From NCBI RefSeq assembly GCF_019090165.1, contig NZ_JAHRIB010000172.1:1-64000 (forward strand): a DNA stretch of 64,000 nt, given 5' to 3'. Positions 18,586-26,687 of the stretch are shown piece after piece. Below the pieces are notes generated by a model, which was not told where the DNA came from, made no database searches, and saw nothing but the letters and a program-made list of their open reading frames with translations. Each line of letters begins with the position of its first letter. Position 1 is the stretch's first letter. The translations under genes were made by a program, and so were the position numbers. The DNA is from Streptomyces sp. BV286 (GTDB lineage: Bacteria > Actinomycetota > Actinomycetes > Streptomycetales > Streptomycetaceae).

Positions 18586-19785
18586 TCAGCCCCGGGCGAG
18601 CCAGAGGTCGGGCCCGAACACCTCGTAGTGGATGTCGGCGGGCGCGACCCCCTTCTCGATCAGCCCGCCGCGCACCGCTCGCATGAAGGGCAGCGGACCG
18701 CACAGGTACGCGCGCGTGCCCGGCGCGACCGCCACCCCGGAGAGGTCCACCAGCCCCGTGCGGTCGGCCGGGTGGCCCGGCTCCGGCCGCTCGTACCAGA
18801 AGTGCGCCTCCGCGTCCGCGAGCTTCGCCGTGTGGGCCTCGTGCTCGTCGCGCAGGGCGTGCTCGGCGGGGGAGCGGTCCGCGTGCACCACGGTCACCGG
18901 GGCGCGGTGTCCGCGGACCACGAGGTGCTCCAGCATGGCGATCATCGGCGTCACACCGATACCCGCCGAGACGAGGAGCAGCGGCGTCCGCGGGGCGTCG
19001 TCGAGAGCGAGATCGCCGTACGGGGCGGACACCTCGATGGTGTCGCCGGCCCGCACGCGCGCGTGGAGGTGGTTCGAGACCTCCCCGTCGGGCGCCGCGC
19101 CGCCGCGCACCCGCTTCACGGCGATCCGGCGCACGGCCGGGCCGGGTGCACCGACGAGGCTGTACTGGCGCGTCTGACGGGCCCCGTCGGGCAGCTCGAC
19201 GCGCACGGAGACGTACTGGCCGGGCCTGAAGTCCGGTGCGGGGGCGCCGTCGGCCGGGCGTATCAGGAAGGTGGCCACCTCCGCGGTCTCCTCGACGCGT
19301 TCGACGACCTCCCAGGTGCGCGGGCCGCCCCCGCCGGTGGCCTCGCTCGCCGCGTACAGCCGCTTCTCGACGGCGATGAGCGCGTTCGCCATCAGCCAGT
19401 ACACCTCGGTCCAGGCGGCGGCCACCTCCGGGGTGACCGCCTCGCCGAGGACCTCGCCGATGGCGGCGAAGAGGTGCTCGTGGACGACCGGGTACTGCTC
19501 GGGGGCGATACCCAGGGAGGCGTGCTTGTGCGCGATGCGGTTCAGCATCGCGTCGGGCCGCTCGTCCGGCCGCTCGACGAGCTGGGCGGCGAACGCGGCG
19601 AAGGCGCCCGCCAGTGCCTGGCGCTGGGTGCCGGAGGCCTGGTTGCCGCGGTTGAAGAGATCGCGCAGCAGCTCGGGGTGGGCCGCGAACAGCCTCGCGT
19701 AGAAGCGGTCGCTGATCTCTCCCAGGGCCCCGCCGACGGCGGGAAGGGTGGCGCGGACGGTGGCGGCGGACTGCTCGGACAGCAT
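18586..19785 (-). CDS. hmp: flavohaemoglobin / nitric oxide dioxygenase
   Basis: 399 residues, the usual Hmp length. It has an N-terminal globin domain (1-138) with the proximal His in AHKHASLGI and TyrB10 in the RFYARLF region, an FAD-binding domain with RQYSLVG, and an NAD-binding domain with SAGIGVTPM and YLCGPLPFM. It oxidises NO to nitrate with O2 and NADPH/NADH in the cytoplasm. Transcribed leftwards from a promoter containing an NsrR box at 19823-19845. It converges on nsrR, so NsrR loss should raise its expression. Confidence 0.95.
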   Translation of the reverse strand: MLSEQSAATVRATLPAVGGALGEISDRFYARLFAAHPELLRDLFNRGNQASGTQRQALAGAFAAFAAQLVERPDERPDAMLNRIAHKHASLGIAPEQYPVVHEHLFAAIGEVLGEAVTPEVAAAWTEVYWLMANALIAVEKRLYAASEATGGGGPRTWEVVERVEETAEVATFLIRPADGAPAPDFRPGQYVSVRVELPDGARQTRQYSLVGAPGPAVRRIAVKRVRGGAAPDGEVSNHLHARVRAGDTIEVSAPYGDLALDDAPRTPLLLVSAGIGVTPMIAMLEHLVVRGHRAPVTVVHADRSPAEHALRDEHEAHTAKLADAEAHFWYERPEPGHPADRTGLVDLSGVAVAPGTRAYLCGPLPFMRAVRGGLIEKGVAPADIHYEVFGPDLWLARG

Positions 19786-19822
19786 CAGGGCTCCTCGGAC
19801 TCGGCTGCCCGCACGGTATTAA

Positions 19823-19845
19823 AACTTGCATCTGAGATGCAAATT
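19823..19845 (-). promoter_or_regulatory. NsrR box in the hmp promoter
   Basis: Perfect 8-bp arms TTGCATCT (19826-19833) and AGATGCAA (19835-19842) around a central G, with partial symmetry to 23 bp (AAC/ATT ends). It is centred 49 bp upstream of the hmp start. The sequence matches my recollection of actinomycete NsrR boxes (AAC, then GCATCT, spacer, AGATGC). Confidence 0.85.
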
Positions 19846-20094
19846 AAGGGAGATGCGGGAAGGAGGCGGAGAGACGGCAGTGGTCGGCCATTACATGTAC
19901 GGCACTCAGCAGGCAAGATGGGCGACAGAGCAGTACACCCGCCGGTCGTGAGGCGTTCAGCCGGAAGCCGACGGGGCGATCAAGGTCCGCAACGCGCATG
20001 AAACGCTGTTGTGGTGTGATGCTCAGGTGCCCGACCGCCTCCCACGGGACGGGAGCAGGCGGCCTGACCAGCAAGGATTGGGTGGAAGCGGAAG
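19846..20094. other. hmp-glnA2 intergenic region
   Basis: About 250 bp of upstream DNA for glnA2. I see no open gene of convincing composition and no GlnR-box-like repeat that I would defend. A GGAAG-type ribosome binding site precedes the glnA2 ATG. Confidence 0.4.
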
Positions 20095-21456
20095 ATGGAC
20101 AAGCAGCAGGAGTTCGTGCTCCGTACGTTGGAGGAGCGCGACATCCGTTTCGTACGCCTGTGGTTCACGGATGTGCTGGGCTTCCTCAAGTCCGTGGCCG
20201 TGGCCCCGGCCGAGCTGGAACAGGCATTCGACGAGGGCATCGGCTTCGACGGGTCGGCCATCGAGGGCTTCGCCCGCGTGTACGAGTCCGACATGATCGC
20301 CAAGCCGGACCCGTCGACGTTCCAGGTCCTCCCGTGGCGGGCGGAGGCACCCGGCACGGCGCGCATGTTCTGCGACATCCTGATGCCGGACGGCTCCCCG
20401 TCCTTCGCGGACCCGAGGTACGTGCTGAAGCGGGCGCTGGCCAAGGCCTCCGACCTGGGCTTCACCTTCTACACCCACCCGGAGATCGAGTTCTTCCTGC
20501 TGAAGGACAAGCCGACGGACGGCTCGCGGCCGACCCCGGCCGACAACTCCGGCTACTTCGACCACACCCCGCACAACGTCGGCATGGACTTCCGCCGCCA
20601 GGCGATCACCATGCTGGAGTCGATGGGCATCTCGGTCGAGTTCTCGCACCACGAGGGCGCGCCGGGCCAGCAGGAGATCGACCTCCGCTACGCGGACGCC
20701 CTCTCCACGGCCGACAACATCATGACGTTCCGCCTGGTCATGAAGCAGGTGGCGCTGGAGCAGGGCGTCCAGGCGACGTTCATGCCGAAGCCGTTCAGCG
20801 AGCACCCGGGCTCGGGCATGCACACGCACCTCTCCCTCTTCGAGGGCGACCGCAACGCGTTCTACGAGTCGGGCTCCGAGTACCAGCTCTCCAAGGTCGG
20901 CCGCTCCTTCATCGCGGGCCTGCTCAAGCACTCGGCGGAGATCGCCGCCATCACCAACCAGTGGGTCAACTCGTACAAGCGCATCTGGGGCGGCTCCGAG
21001 CGCACCGCCGGCGCCGGCGGCGAGGCCCCCTCGTACATCTGCTGGGGCCACAACAACCGCTCGGCCCTGGTCCGCGTGCCGATGTACAAGCCCGGCAAGA
21101 CGGGCTCGGCACGGGTGGAGGTCCGCTCCCTCGACTCGGGCGCGAACCCCTACCTGTCGTACGCGGTCCTGCTGGCCGCCGGCCTCAAGGGCATCGAGGA
21201 GGGCTACGAGCTGCCCCCAGGCGCCGACGACGACGTCTGGGCCCTCTCGGACGCCGAGCGCCGCGCGATGGGCATCGAGCCCCTGCCCCAGAACCTGGGC
21301 GAGTCCCTCACCCTCATGGAACGCAGCGAACTGGTCGCCGAAACCCTCGGCGAACACGTCTTCGACTTCTTCCTGCGCAACAAGCGCCAGGAGTGGGAGG
21401 AGTACCGCTCCGAGGTGACCGCCTTCGAGCTGCGGAAGAACCTGCCGGTGCTGTAG
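20095..21456 (+). CDS. glnA2: type I glutamine synthetase paralogue GlnA2
   Basis: 453 residues. It has the beta-grasp domain (RFVRLWFTDVLG; latch GFDGSAIEGFA) and the catalytic barrel with metal ligands in PEIEFFL and GQQEIDLRY, then HTHLS, the ammonia/substrate region NQWVNSYKRI and the ATP site NRSALVRVP. A Y-E-L-P motif sits where GSI enzymes carry the adenylylatable Tyr. Whether it is modified cannot be told. Length and sequence fit the SCO2241-like GlnA2. The last 28 codons (21370-21453) plus terminator are duplicated at 36280 and 40048: an AICE is integrated in the 3' end, so the present C-terminus is probably element-derived but still intact. Confidence 0.95.
   Translation: MDKQQEFVLRTLEERDIRFVRLWFTDVLGFLKSVAVAPAELEQAFDEGIGFDGSAIEGFARVYESDMIAKPDPSTFQVLPWRAEAPGTARMFCDILMPDGSPSFADPRYVLKRALAKASDLGFTFYTHPEIEFFLLKDKPTDGSRPTPADNSGYFDHTPHNVGMDFRRQAITMLESMGISVEFSHHEGAPGQQEIDLRYADALSTADNIMTFRLVMKQVALEQGVQATFMPKPFSEHPGSGMHTHLSLFEGDRNAFYESGSEYQLSKVGRSFIAGLLKHSAEIAAITNQWVNSYKRIWGGSERTAGAGGEAPSYICWGHNNRSALVRVPMYKPGKTGSARVEVRSLDSGANPYLSYAVLLAAGLKGIEEGYELPPGADDDVWALSDAERRAMGIEPLPQNLGESLTLMERSELVAETLGEHVFDFFLRNKRQEWEEYRSEVTAFELRKNLPVL
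21370..21456 (+). repeat. attL: attL: glnA2 3' end, copy L of the att repeat
   Basis: The 24 bp from 21370 (beginning TTCCTGCGCAACAAGCGC) are identical at 36280 and 40048. The following codons to the stop are conserved with copy M (36280-36366) except for synonymous changes. Tyrosine-integrase crossover should lie within the shared 24 bp. Everything to its right here would be left-end element DNA. Confidence 0.85.
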
Positions 21457-21493
21457 GGGCAGGTCAGAGCGGGTTTTCTCGCCAACCAGACGA

Positions 21494-21524
21494 TTGGGCC
21501 GACGGTCGCATACCGTCGGCCCAA
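21494..21524. terminator. bidirectional terminator shared by glnA2 and int
   Basis: Perfect 13-bp arms TTGGGCCGACGGT (21494-21506) / ACCGTCGGCCCAA (21512-21524) with a 5-nt loop, between the glnA2 stop and the convergent int stop. A near-identical hairpin follows copy M (36404-36434), so the element carries its own version. Confidence 0.85.
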
Positions 21525-21531
21525 CGCTGTC

Positions 21532-22800
21532 TTACTGCCCCTGGGCCGTCTGTGGGCCGTCCGACGCCGGATCGGCCCCGTCATACAGGCTGTCCACGGC
21601 CATGCGGGCGCGGGCGTCGCTGTTCGGCATGAGGTGGGTGTAGACCCGGAGCGTGAATCCAGGGTCGTTGTGTCCGAGGTAGCGGCTCAGCGCCTTGATG
21701 TTCTCCCCCGCGTTCAGCAGGACCGACGCGTAGAAGTGTCTCAGGGCGTGCATGCCGTGTTCGCGGGCGGCTTGGTGACGCTCGCCCGGCTTCGGCTCTG
21801 GTAGCACCCCGGCCGCTACGAGAGCAGGTTTCCATGCGCGGTCGTTGAAATCGGTTCGCCGAACCGCGCCCGTACCGTCAAGGCGGGTGAACAGCAACTG
21901 CCGTGTCACCGGGCGGCCGTCCTTCCGAAGCCACGGCAAGGTGATCGAGACCGGCGGGAACGCCTTCATGTGGCTCTTGAGGATGTCCGCCACGCGATCG
22001 GACAGGGGAACGTCGCGAAGCTTGTCCCGTTTCGGCGGACCGAACACGAGCCCCCCGGTCGTCACCTTGACCTGATTCACGACGTGCAGCCATCCGGAAT
22101 CGAAGTCAATTTCGTCGACAGGTAGCCCGAAGATCTCCCCTTGCCGCATCCCGCACCCCGCCCCGAGATCGACCGCCGCGCGGAAGCGCTCCGGCAGCGC
22201 TTCCCGGACGCCGAAGACGCGTTCAGCCGTCCACGGCACTACCCGGCCGGCTCCCGGCGCAGGAGGGCGTACGGACTGCGCGCGACACGGGTTCTTCAAC
22301 AGGTGGGCGTCATCGACGGCCGCGTTGAGGATCGTCGATACGCTGTTGTAGATCACCCGTCGGTACGACGACGCAGGTAGGGCCCGTTCCAACTCGCTCA
22401 GCCAGTCCCGGATGTGTTCAGGCTTGAAGGACCCGAGGGGGCGCGTCCCGATATATGGGATCGCGTGACCGCGAACCGCAGAGGTGACCGTCTCGCGGGT
22501 CGTCAAGTCGGTGGTCTGGGTACTCAGCCACTTCTCGGCGTACTGCCCGAACGTCACACGGCCGGCGGCCTGGTCCACGTAAGTGCCGCTGTCCATGTCG
22601 GCTTCCGTCTTCGTGAGCCACTTCTCGGCGAGTCGCTTCTGTCCGTCGGGGAAGCTTTTGGACTTCTCGGTGCCGTCGGGGCCGATGTACCGGGCCCGGT
22701 AGCGCAGGCCGCTTCCATGGCGGTCGCTCTTGATGCGGACGGCCTTGCCGGCCGCGTTGGTCTCGGTCTTGAACCAGCGGTCTTGGATGTGGCCTGCCAT
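21532..22800 (-). CDS. int: tyrosine recombinase / integrase
   Basis: 422 residues. It has an N-terminal arm/AP2-like region (about 20-70; YRARYIGPDGTEKSKSF), a SAM-like core-binding domain (about 75-170) and a catalytic domain with Arg in GAGCGMRQGEIFGL, His-x-x-Arg in MHALRHFYAS and the nucleophile Tyr in LRVYTHLMP. It would recombine attP with attB in the glnA2 3' end. It is convergent to glnA2 and adjacent to attL, the usual AICE position. The last residues contain SDGPQTA, encoded by a 19-bp sequence repeated near the right end (36156). xis lies upstream with a hairpin between them. Confidence 0.95.
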   Translation of the reverse strand: MAGHIQDRWFKTETNAAGKAVRIKSDRHGSGLRYRARYIGPDGTEKSKSFPDGQKRLAEKWLTKTEADMDSGTYVDQAAGRVTFGQYAEKWLSTQTTDLTTRETVTSAVRGHAIPYIGTRPLGSFKPEHIRDWLSELERALPASSYRRVIYNSVSTILNAAVDDAHLLKNPCRAQSVRPPAPGAGRVVPWTAERVFGVREALPERFRAAVDLGAGCGMRQGEIFGLPVDEIDFDSGWLHVVNQVKVTTGGLVFGPPKRDKLRDVPLSDRVADILKSHMKAFPPVSITLPWLRKDGRPVTRQLLFTRLDGTGAVRRTDFNDRAWKPALVAAGVLPEPKPGERHQAAREHGMHALRHFYASVLLNAGENIKALSRYLGHNDPGFTLRVYTHLMPNSDARARMAVDSLYDGADPASDGPQTAQGQ

Positions 22801-22824
22801 GTGGCGGCGGTCCTCTCAACACGC

Positions 22825-22860
22825 AGCAGGGAGAGCCGCCGGGTAGCGGCTCTCCCTGCT
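22825..22860 (-). terminator. hairpin between xis and int
   Basis: Perfect 15-bp arms (AGCAGGGAGAGCCGC at 22825-22839 against 22846-22860) with a 6-nt loop, after the xis stop and 25 bp before the int start. There is no T-run. It could reduce read-through from xis into int. Confidence 0.55.
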
Positions 22861-22879
22861 GTCTGCGGTGGGTGTCGGG

Positions 22880-23122
22880 TCAGGCGGCGGCGTGGTCTGC
22901 GGTCTTGCGCTGAGTGACGTAGGCGCGGACGTCGGTGGGGTCGTAGCGGAGGTGCTTGCCGATGCGGAATCCGGGCGGGCCGATTCGCTTCTTGCGCCAC
23001 TGGTAGACGGTCTCTTTGGGGACCTCGAAGATTCCGGCGATGTCGTCGGGGGTGAGATAGCGGTCCGGCAGCCCGGCGCGGAGCGTGGCGCGCGGGTCCG
23101 GCTGTTCATGTGCAGTACTCAT
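22880..23122 (-). CDS. xis: excisionase / MerR-like helix-turn-helix protein
   Basis: 80 residues from the ATG at 23122 (MSTAHEQPD), preferred over an upstream in-frame start because the latter runs into the repeat region. It is a HTH_17-type winged helix (YLTPDDIAGIFEVPKETVYQWRK, then GFRIGKHLRYDPTDVRAYV). Proteins of this type next to AICE and phage integrases act as excisionases or directionality factors. It lies between the iteron array and int, transcribed toward int. Confidence 0.85.
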   Translation of the reverse strand: MSTAHEQPDPRATLRAGLPDRYLTPDDIAGIFEVPKETVYQWRKKRIGPPGFRIGKHLRYDPTDVRAYVTQRKTADHAAA

Positions 23123-23188
23123 GGCATGTCCTCCGTGCGCGGGCCGGGGCAGGCTTCGGGGTGCGTGTGTGTCCGAGGTGGGGATTTC

Positions 23189-23406
23189 TGCGTCACCCGC
23201 GTCATCTGCGTCATGCACGCGTCTGACCTGCGGGTTTGGGGTGACGCAGAGGTTTGGGTGTGCGTCATCGGTGACGCAGGCTGTCCGTCATCGGTGACGC
23301 AGGTGACGCAGGTGACGCACGGTGACGCAGAGATATGCCGTCTGCGTCACCCGCGTCCGTGCAGGTCACCCGCCGTTTTGTGGGGTCGGGTGACGCAGGT
23401 GACGCA
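23189..23406. repeat. GTGACGCA iteron array (candidate replication origin)
   Basis: Ten exact copies of the octamer. Eight are direct (starting at 23241, 23271, 23294, 23303, 23312, 23322, 23390, 23399) and two inverted (23189, 23343), plus TGCGTCAT variants. The central copies are spaced 9-10 bp apart, about one helical turn. It sits in the 461-bp gap between xis and rep, a normal place for a Rep-bound origin. Binding by the element's own replication proteins is inferred. A regulatory role for xis is the main alternative. Confidence 0.7.
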
Positions 23407-23520
23407 GCGTTCCCCTACTTAGGAAAAAAGGAGCGGGTTTCTGTGGTGGTGCGGTGCGCCTCAGGAAGTGAAGAAGGAGCCGCTTCGCGGCACGTCCTTG
23501 GCCGCCGCGGCGGCGGCGAA

Positions 23521-23564
23521 CAAGCAAGAGGAGCACGCCGGGCCGGGGGTGCTCCTCTTGCTTG
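23521..23564 (-). terminator. terminator downstream of rep
   Basis: Perfect 16-bp arms CAAGCAAGAGGAGCAC (23521-23536) against 23549-23564 with a 12-nt loop, 19 bp after the stop of the leftward rep gene. It separates the replication operon from the iteron array. Confidence 0.8.
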
Positions 23565-23583
23565 TATGCGGTAGGCGAGCCGG

Positions 23584-25056
23584 TCAGAACGCCCGTTCCT
23601 GCTCGTGCGGGGGTGGGGCGAGTCGGGTGATTTCGATGTAGCGGCCCTCTTTGGTACGGCCGGAGTCGATGATCACGCCCCGGGCGGCGAGGGTGGGCTG
23701 AAGACGCTTGAGCCGGTCGGAGAGAACCTTTCCGGTGGTCGGCCACCCCTTCGGCAGGGCGCGCAGTTCCTCGCCCGCGTAGAGGCGGCTGAGGCAGTGC
23801 AGCCACTGCGTGGACGTCATCCGCTCCTCCGCGCCCGCCTCCATGCCCGCCGCGTGCGCGATCACGGTCTGCGCCAACAGGTCGCCCTCGATCACGTCGT
23901 CGTTCAGGTCATCGAGACTGGCCCGGTAGGCGCTGAGCGCTCCCAGACCGGTCGCGGCATCGAGCTGCGCGCACAGGTGCGCGAAGTCCGCCATCCGCAG
24001 GTCCGTGGGAGTCTCGGCTGCAACAGCGCGGACCTTGACCGTGAGATCCAGCAGCGAGCCGAGAACGACGGGCAGGACCTCCGCGTACTCCGTCCACAGC
24101 TCATCCTCGGTACGCCGCACCCGGGGGCGCTCCAACCGCAGCGGCAGGAGCCGTTCCGCCAGGTCGGGGCGGATGACTCCCACGTCGATGCCGGTCAGGA
24201 GGAGAGGGCGGCGGTAGCCGACGCGGAACACGTCTCCGTCGGTGAACAGGGCGCGTTTGACGCTTTCGGCTCCGGTGACGATGCAGCACATGGCGTCGGA
24301 CAGGTCCGGCGTCATGTGGGACAGGTTGTCCAGCGCGGTCACCCACCCCGCGGCCACGGCCGCGATCAGGTTCTCTTCGTCCTTGGGTGCGCGGCGCAGG
24401 TCGCCGGTCATGCCCTCGATGATCCGCACGAGCATCCGCCCGCCCGTGGACTTGCCCGCGCCCTGCGGTCCGGTGAGGAACGGCGCGGGGACGGGCACGG
24501 ACGGTCCGAGGCAGCCGATGAGCCAGGCGATGGCCAGGCACTCGGTCTCTGCGGTGGCGAAGTTGCACAGCCTCATCAGGAGGTCGATGCCCTTGCCGTC
24601 GGTGTCCTTGACGGGCAGGGGCAGTTCGCCGGTGAGTTGTGTGCGTCGCCAGCAGACCTCGCGCGGGTCGGGGGTGAGGATGTCCCAGCCCGAAGGGTGG
24701 ATGCGGACGGACTGTCCGTCATCGCGGCCCAGGTCCAGCCACGTCGCGCCGTCGAATCCCGGGGCAACGCGGATGTGGACGGGCTGTACGTCCTCGGTCA
24801 GGGCGAGTGCTTCGATCAAGTCCAACGCCTCCTTGAGTGCACTGCCGTTGAACACGCCGGCCCCGTCGCGGAAGAGGCCGACCATGAGTTCCTGCCGGTG
24901 GCTGCCCGTGGTGCCCTGGGAGCGGATCGGACGGGCCACGGGGTGGGCGTTCTTCTGCGCGTACACGGTTCCGTCGGCGGTGCGGAAGTACCGGAAGTGC
25001 GCTTGCGCGTAGTCGGTGATGACCTTGCGAGCTGGGTCCTTCTCGTCCTCAGACAT
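23584..25056 (-). CDS. AICE replication protein: D5/P4-like ATPase/helicase
   Basis: 490 residues from the ATG at 25056 (MSEDEKDPARK). The open frame continues upstream only as an antisense shadow of the primase gene. The central NTPase has Walker A FLTGPQGAGKS and Walker B-like WVTALDNLSH, followed by a C-terminal winged-helix-like region (about 430-490). It resembles plasmid and phage DNA-primase-associated helicases. It is separated by only 2 bp from the prim-pol gene upstream, so the two are co-translated. In AICEs with prim-pol replication modules such a pair replaces the rolling-circle RepSA protein (family knowledge). Confidence 0.8.
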   Translation of the reverse strand: MSEDEKDPARKVITDYAQAHFRYFRTADGTVYAQKNAHPVARPIRSQGTTGSHRQELMVGLFRDGAGVFNGSALKEALDLIEALALTEDVQPVHIRVAPGFDGATWLDLGRDDGQSVRIHPSGWDILTPDPREVCWRRTQLTGELPLPVKDTDGKGIDLLMRLCNFATAETECLAIAWLIGCLGPSVPVPAPFLTGPQGAGKSTGGRMLVRIIEGMTGDLRRAPKDEENLIAAVAAGWVTALDNLSHMTPDLSDAMCCIVTGAESVKRALFTDGDVFRVGYRRPLLLTGIDVGVIRPDLAERLLPLRLERPRVRRTEDELWTEYAEVLPVVLGSLLDLTVKVRAVAAETPTDLRMADFAHLCAQLDAATGLGALSAYRASLDDLNDDVIEGDLLAQTVIAHAAGMEAGAEERMTSTQWLHCLSRLYAGEELRALPKGWPTTGKVLSDRLKRLQPTLAARGVIIDSGRTKEGRYIEITRLAPPPHEQERAF

Positions 25057-25058
25057 GG

Positions 25059-25913
25059 CTACAGCCCCAATGCGGTACGGGCGTTGGTCCACGCGTCGGT
25101 GCAGTGCCGGACGGTTTCGCCCTTGGCCTGCGCGGCGGTGAACAGCCGCGCGGCGTGGGTGTCGGTGAGGCAGCCGCACCGGCCGTGCGTGGACAGCACC
25201 GCGAGGAACGTCCGGTAGACGGTCGCATGCACCGCGCTGGACGCCTCGGTGATGCGCTGTACGGCCATGGCAATGCCACGGTCCAGATAGGCGGGCGTGC
25301 GATGCGGGCACGCCCCGCCCTGACCTCTCAGGGGCACTGTGACGGCCTGTGGCGCCCTGCGGGCGGGGGACGTCTCCTTTACTGCGAGCGCGCGCACCAC
25401 GGCGGGGATAGCGGCTGTGGTGCCGGTGCCGGGTCCGAGCCAACGGGCGTACGCCATAAGGGACTTGATGTCCACGCCGGGCCTGACCGCGTTCACGGAC
25501 TGCATGACGCCCTGGTAGATCCAGTGCTCGCCCCGCGTCGTCGCCACCGTGCGCGTCGCGGGCAGGGTGGCGCGGGCCCATTCGATGGCCGCCGCGTCGT
25601 CCAGGTCGACCACAGTCAGCCCTGCCCCGCCGGGGTGGTAGGCGACCGCAGCGGCCGTACGCCACGCGGTCGCCCACTGCGGGGAGTTGAGGGTGTGCGG
25701 GTCGGTGGTGGCGGCGGCCCACGCGTGGCAGGGGTACGGGCAGGCGCAGGGCCCGGGGGTCCGCATGTTCGGCCGGCCGCCGCACACGTTCCGGGCGCAG
25801 GAACGGCAGTTGCCGAATGGGCCTTTCCCTGCTCGCAGGGGCAGCACGGGCACGCCGTGCGCGGCGAGTGTGAGCGCGGCGGGCACTCGCCGAATGTCGG
25901 TGGGTTGCGTCAT
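25059..25913 (-). CDS. bifunctional DNA primase/polymerase (prim-pol) domain protein
   Basis: 284 residues from the ATG at 25913 (MTQPTDIRRVP). It is a prim-pol fold protein with VPVLPLRAGKGPFG, the acidic metal motif VVDLDDAAAIEW and the nucleotide-binding TTRGEHWIYQG. A Cys-rich insertion (CRSCARNVCGG, CACPYPC) between the first two motifs probably binds zinc. It would prime and perhaps extend DNA at the element's origin. The stop is 2 bp before the start of the helicase gene, which gives a compact replication operon. Confidence 0.85.
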   Translation of the reverse strand: MTQPTDIRRVPAALTLAAHGVPVLPLRAGKGPFGNCRSCARNVCGGRPNMRTPGPCACPYPCHAWAAATTDPHTLNSPQWATAWRTAAAVAYHPGGAGLTVVDLDDAAAIEWARATLPATRTVATTRGEHWIYQGVMQSVNAVRPGVDIKSLMAYARWLGPGTGTTAAIPAVVRALAVKETSPARRAPQAVTVPLRGQGGACPHRTPAYLDRGIAMAVQRITEASSAVHATVYRTFLAVLSTHGRCGCLTDTHAARLFTAAQAKGETVRHCTDAWTNARTALGL

Positions 25914-26002
25914 GCTGGGAGGCCTCCAACAGGTCTGAAGAGGGCTGGTTGGCAAGGGCGGCCCCGGGTTCTTGGCGGAATGGGGGGCCGCCCTCGGCGT
26001 AG

Positions 26003-26338
26003 CTACTGGCCGTCGGCGGTGAAGCTGAGGGCGTACTGATGGCGGACGTAGGCGCGCGGGTCGCAGGTCACGTCCGGCTGGTCGATGTCCGCCAGGTAGC
26101 GGGCCGCCGCAACGGCGGTTTCGGTGGCGTCGCAGGGGGCGTCGGGCTCGTCCAGCAGCGCGATGCGGTCGAGCAGTGCGGCCTTGCGCAGGTAGAAGTC
26201 CCGGTCCAGCTCGGTGAAGCACTCCAGGTTGGCCAGGGTGCGGGCGGTCCATCCGATCTCGTCGAGGATGCTGGGGGCGTTCGCGTACGCCTGCTCCGGC
26301 GTGGGGAACGGTCCGTGGAGGGTGGGGAGGCGGGTCAT
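26003..26338 (-). CDS. hypothetical protein of the AICE
   Basis: 111 residues from the ATG at 26338 (MTRLPTLHGPFPTPEQ). The protein is mostly helical and acidic and ends RAYVRHQYALSFTADGQ. I do not recognise a domain. The frame is open further upstream but becomes Ser/Pro-rich shadow of the membrane-protein gene, so the internal ATG is preferred. It lies between that gene (17-bp gap) and the primase gene (89-bp gap), on the same strand, and is probably part of the replication/transfer transcript. Confidence 0.6.
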   Translation of the reverse strand: MTRLPTLHGPFPTPEQAYANAPSILDEIGWTARTLANLECFTELDRDFYLRKAALLDRIALLDEPDAPCDATETAVAAARYLADIDQPDVTCDPRAYVRHQYALSFTADGQ

Positions 26339-26354
26339 GGGTGGTGGTCTCCTG

Positions 26355-26663
26355 TCAGCGCTTGGAGCCGAAGAGCCTGAGGCTGATGCCGCCGATGCCG
26401 AGCGTTCCGGCGACGCCTCCGACGGTGGCGGCGGTCTGTGCGGCGAAGTCGAGCAGGGCGAGGAACGCGGCGACGAGGCCGAAGACGCCCATGACGCCGG
26501 CGCCCGCGATGGCGAGCGGGTACAGGTAGTGGCGCAGGGGCCGGCCGGTCCGGTCGGTGCTCTGCACGACGATGACGACCGGTTGTCCGGTGGCTTCGGC
26601 GCGGCGGTAGGCGTCGGCGGGGATGTGCGGGGCGATGATCCCCGGCGGGTCACGGTGGCTCAT
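26355..26663 (-). CDS. small membrane protein of the AICE (Spd-like position)
   Basis: 102 residues. A soluble N-terminus (HIPADAYRRAEATGQPVVIVV) is followed by two predicted membrane helices (LYPLAIAGAGVMGVFGLVAAF, and about 75-95) and a short basic tail (LRLFGSKR). No family is recognised with confidence. Small two-helix proteins near traB are often spread (Spd) proteins that help intramycelial plasmid spreading (family knowledge). It lies downstream of traB, beyond the repeat cluster at 26688-26866. Confidence 0.65.
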   Translation of the reverse strand: MSHRDPPGIIAPHIPADAYRRAEATGQPVVIVVQSTDRTGRPLRHYLYPLAIAGAGVMGVFGLVAAFLALLDFAAQTAATVGGVAGTLGIGGISLRLFGSKR

Positions 26664-26687
26664 CCGGAATCCCTTCTCGGAATGGTT

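Noticed and set aside
21370-21393. tRNA gene as integration target
   Set aside because: The repeat is in frame within glnA2 and does not fold as a tRNA 3' half. No tRNA was seen near any att copy.
23189-23406. CRISPR array
   Set aside because: The repeats are 8 bp with 1-50 bp gaps and no regular spacers or cas genes.
23584-25929. Single 781-residue replication protein
   Set aside because: The first 291 residues are an Arg/Pro/His-rich out-of-frame shadow of the prim-pol gene. The ATG at 25056 gives the real protein.
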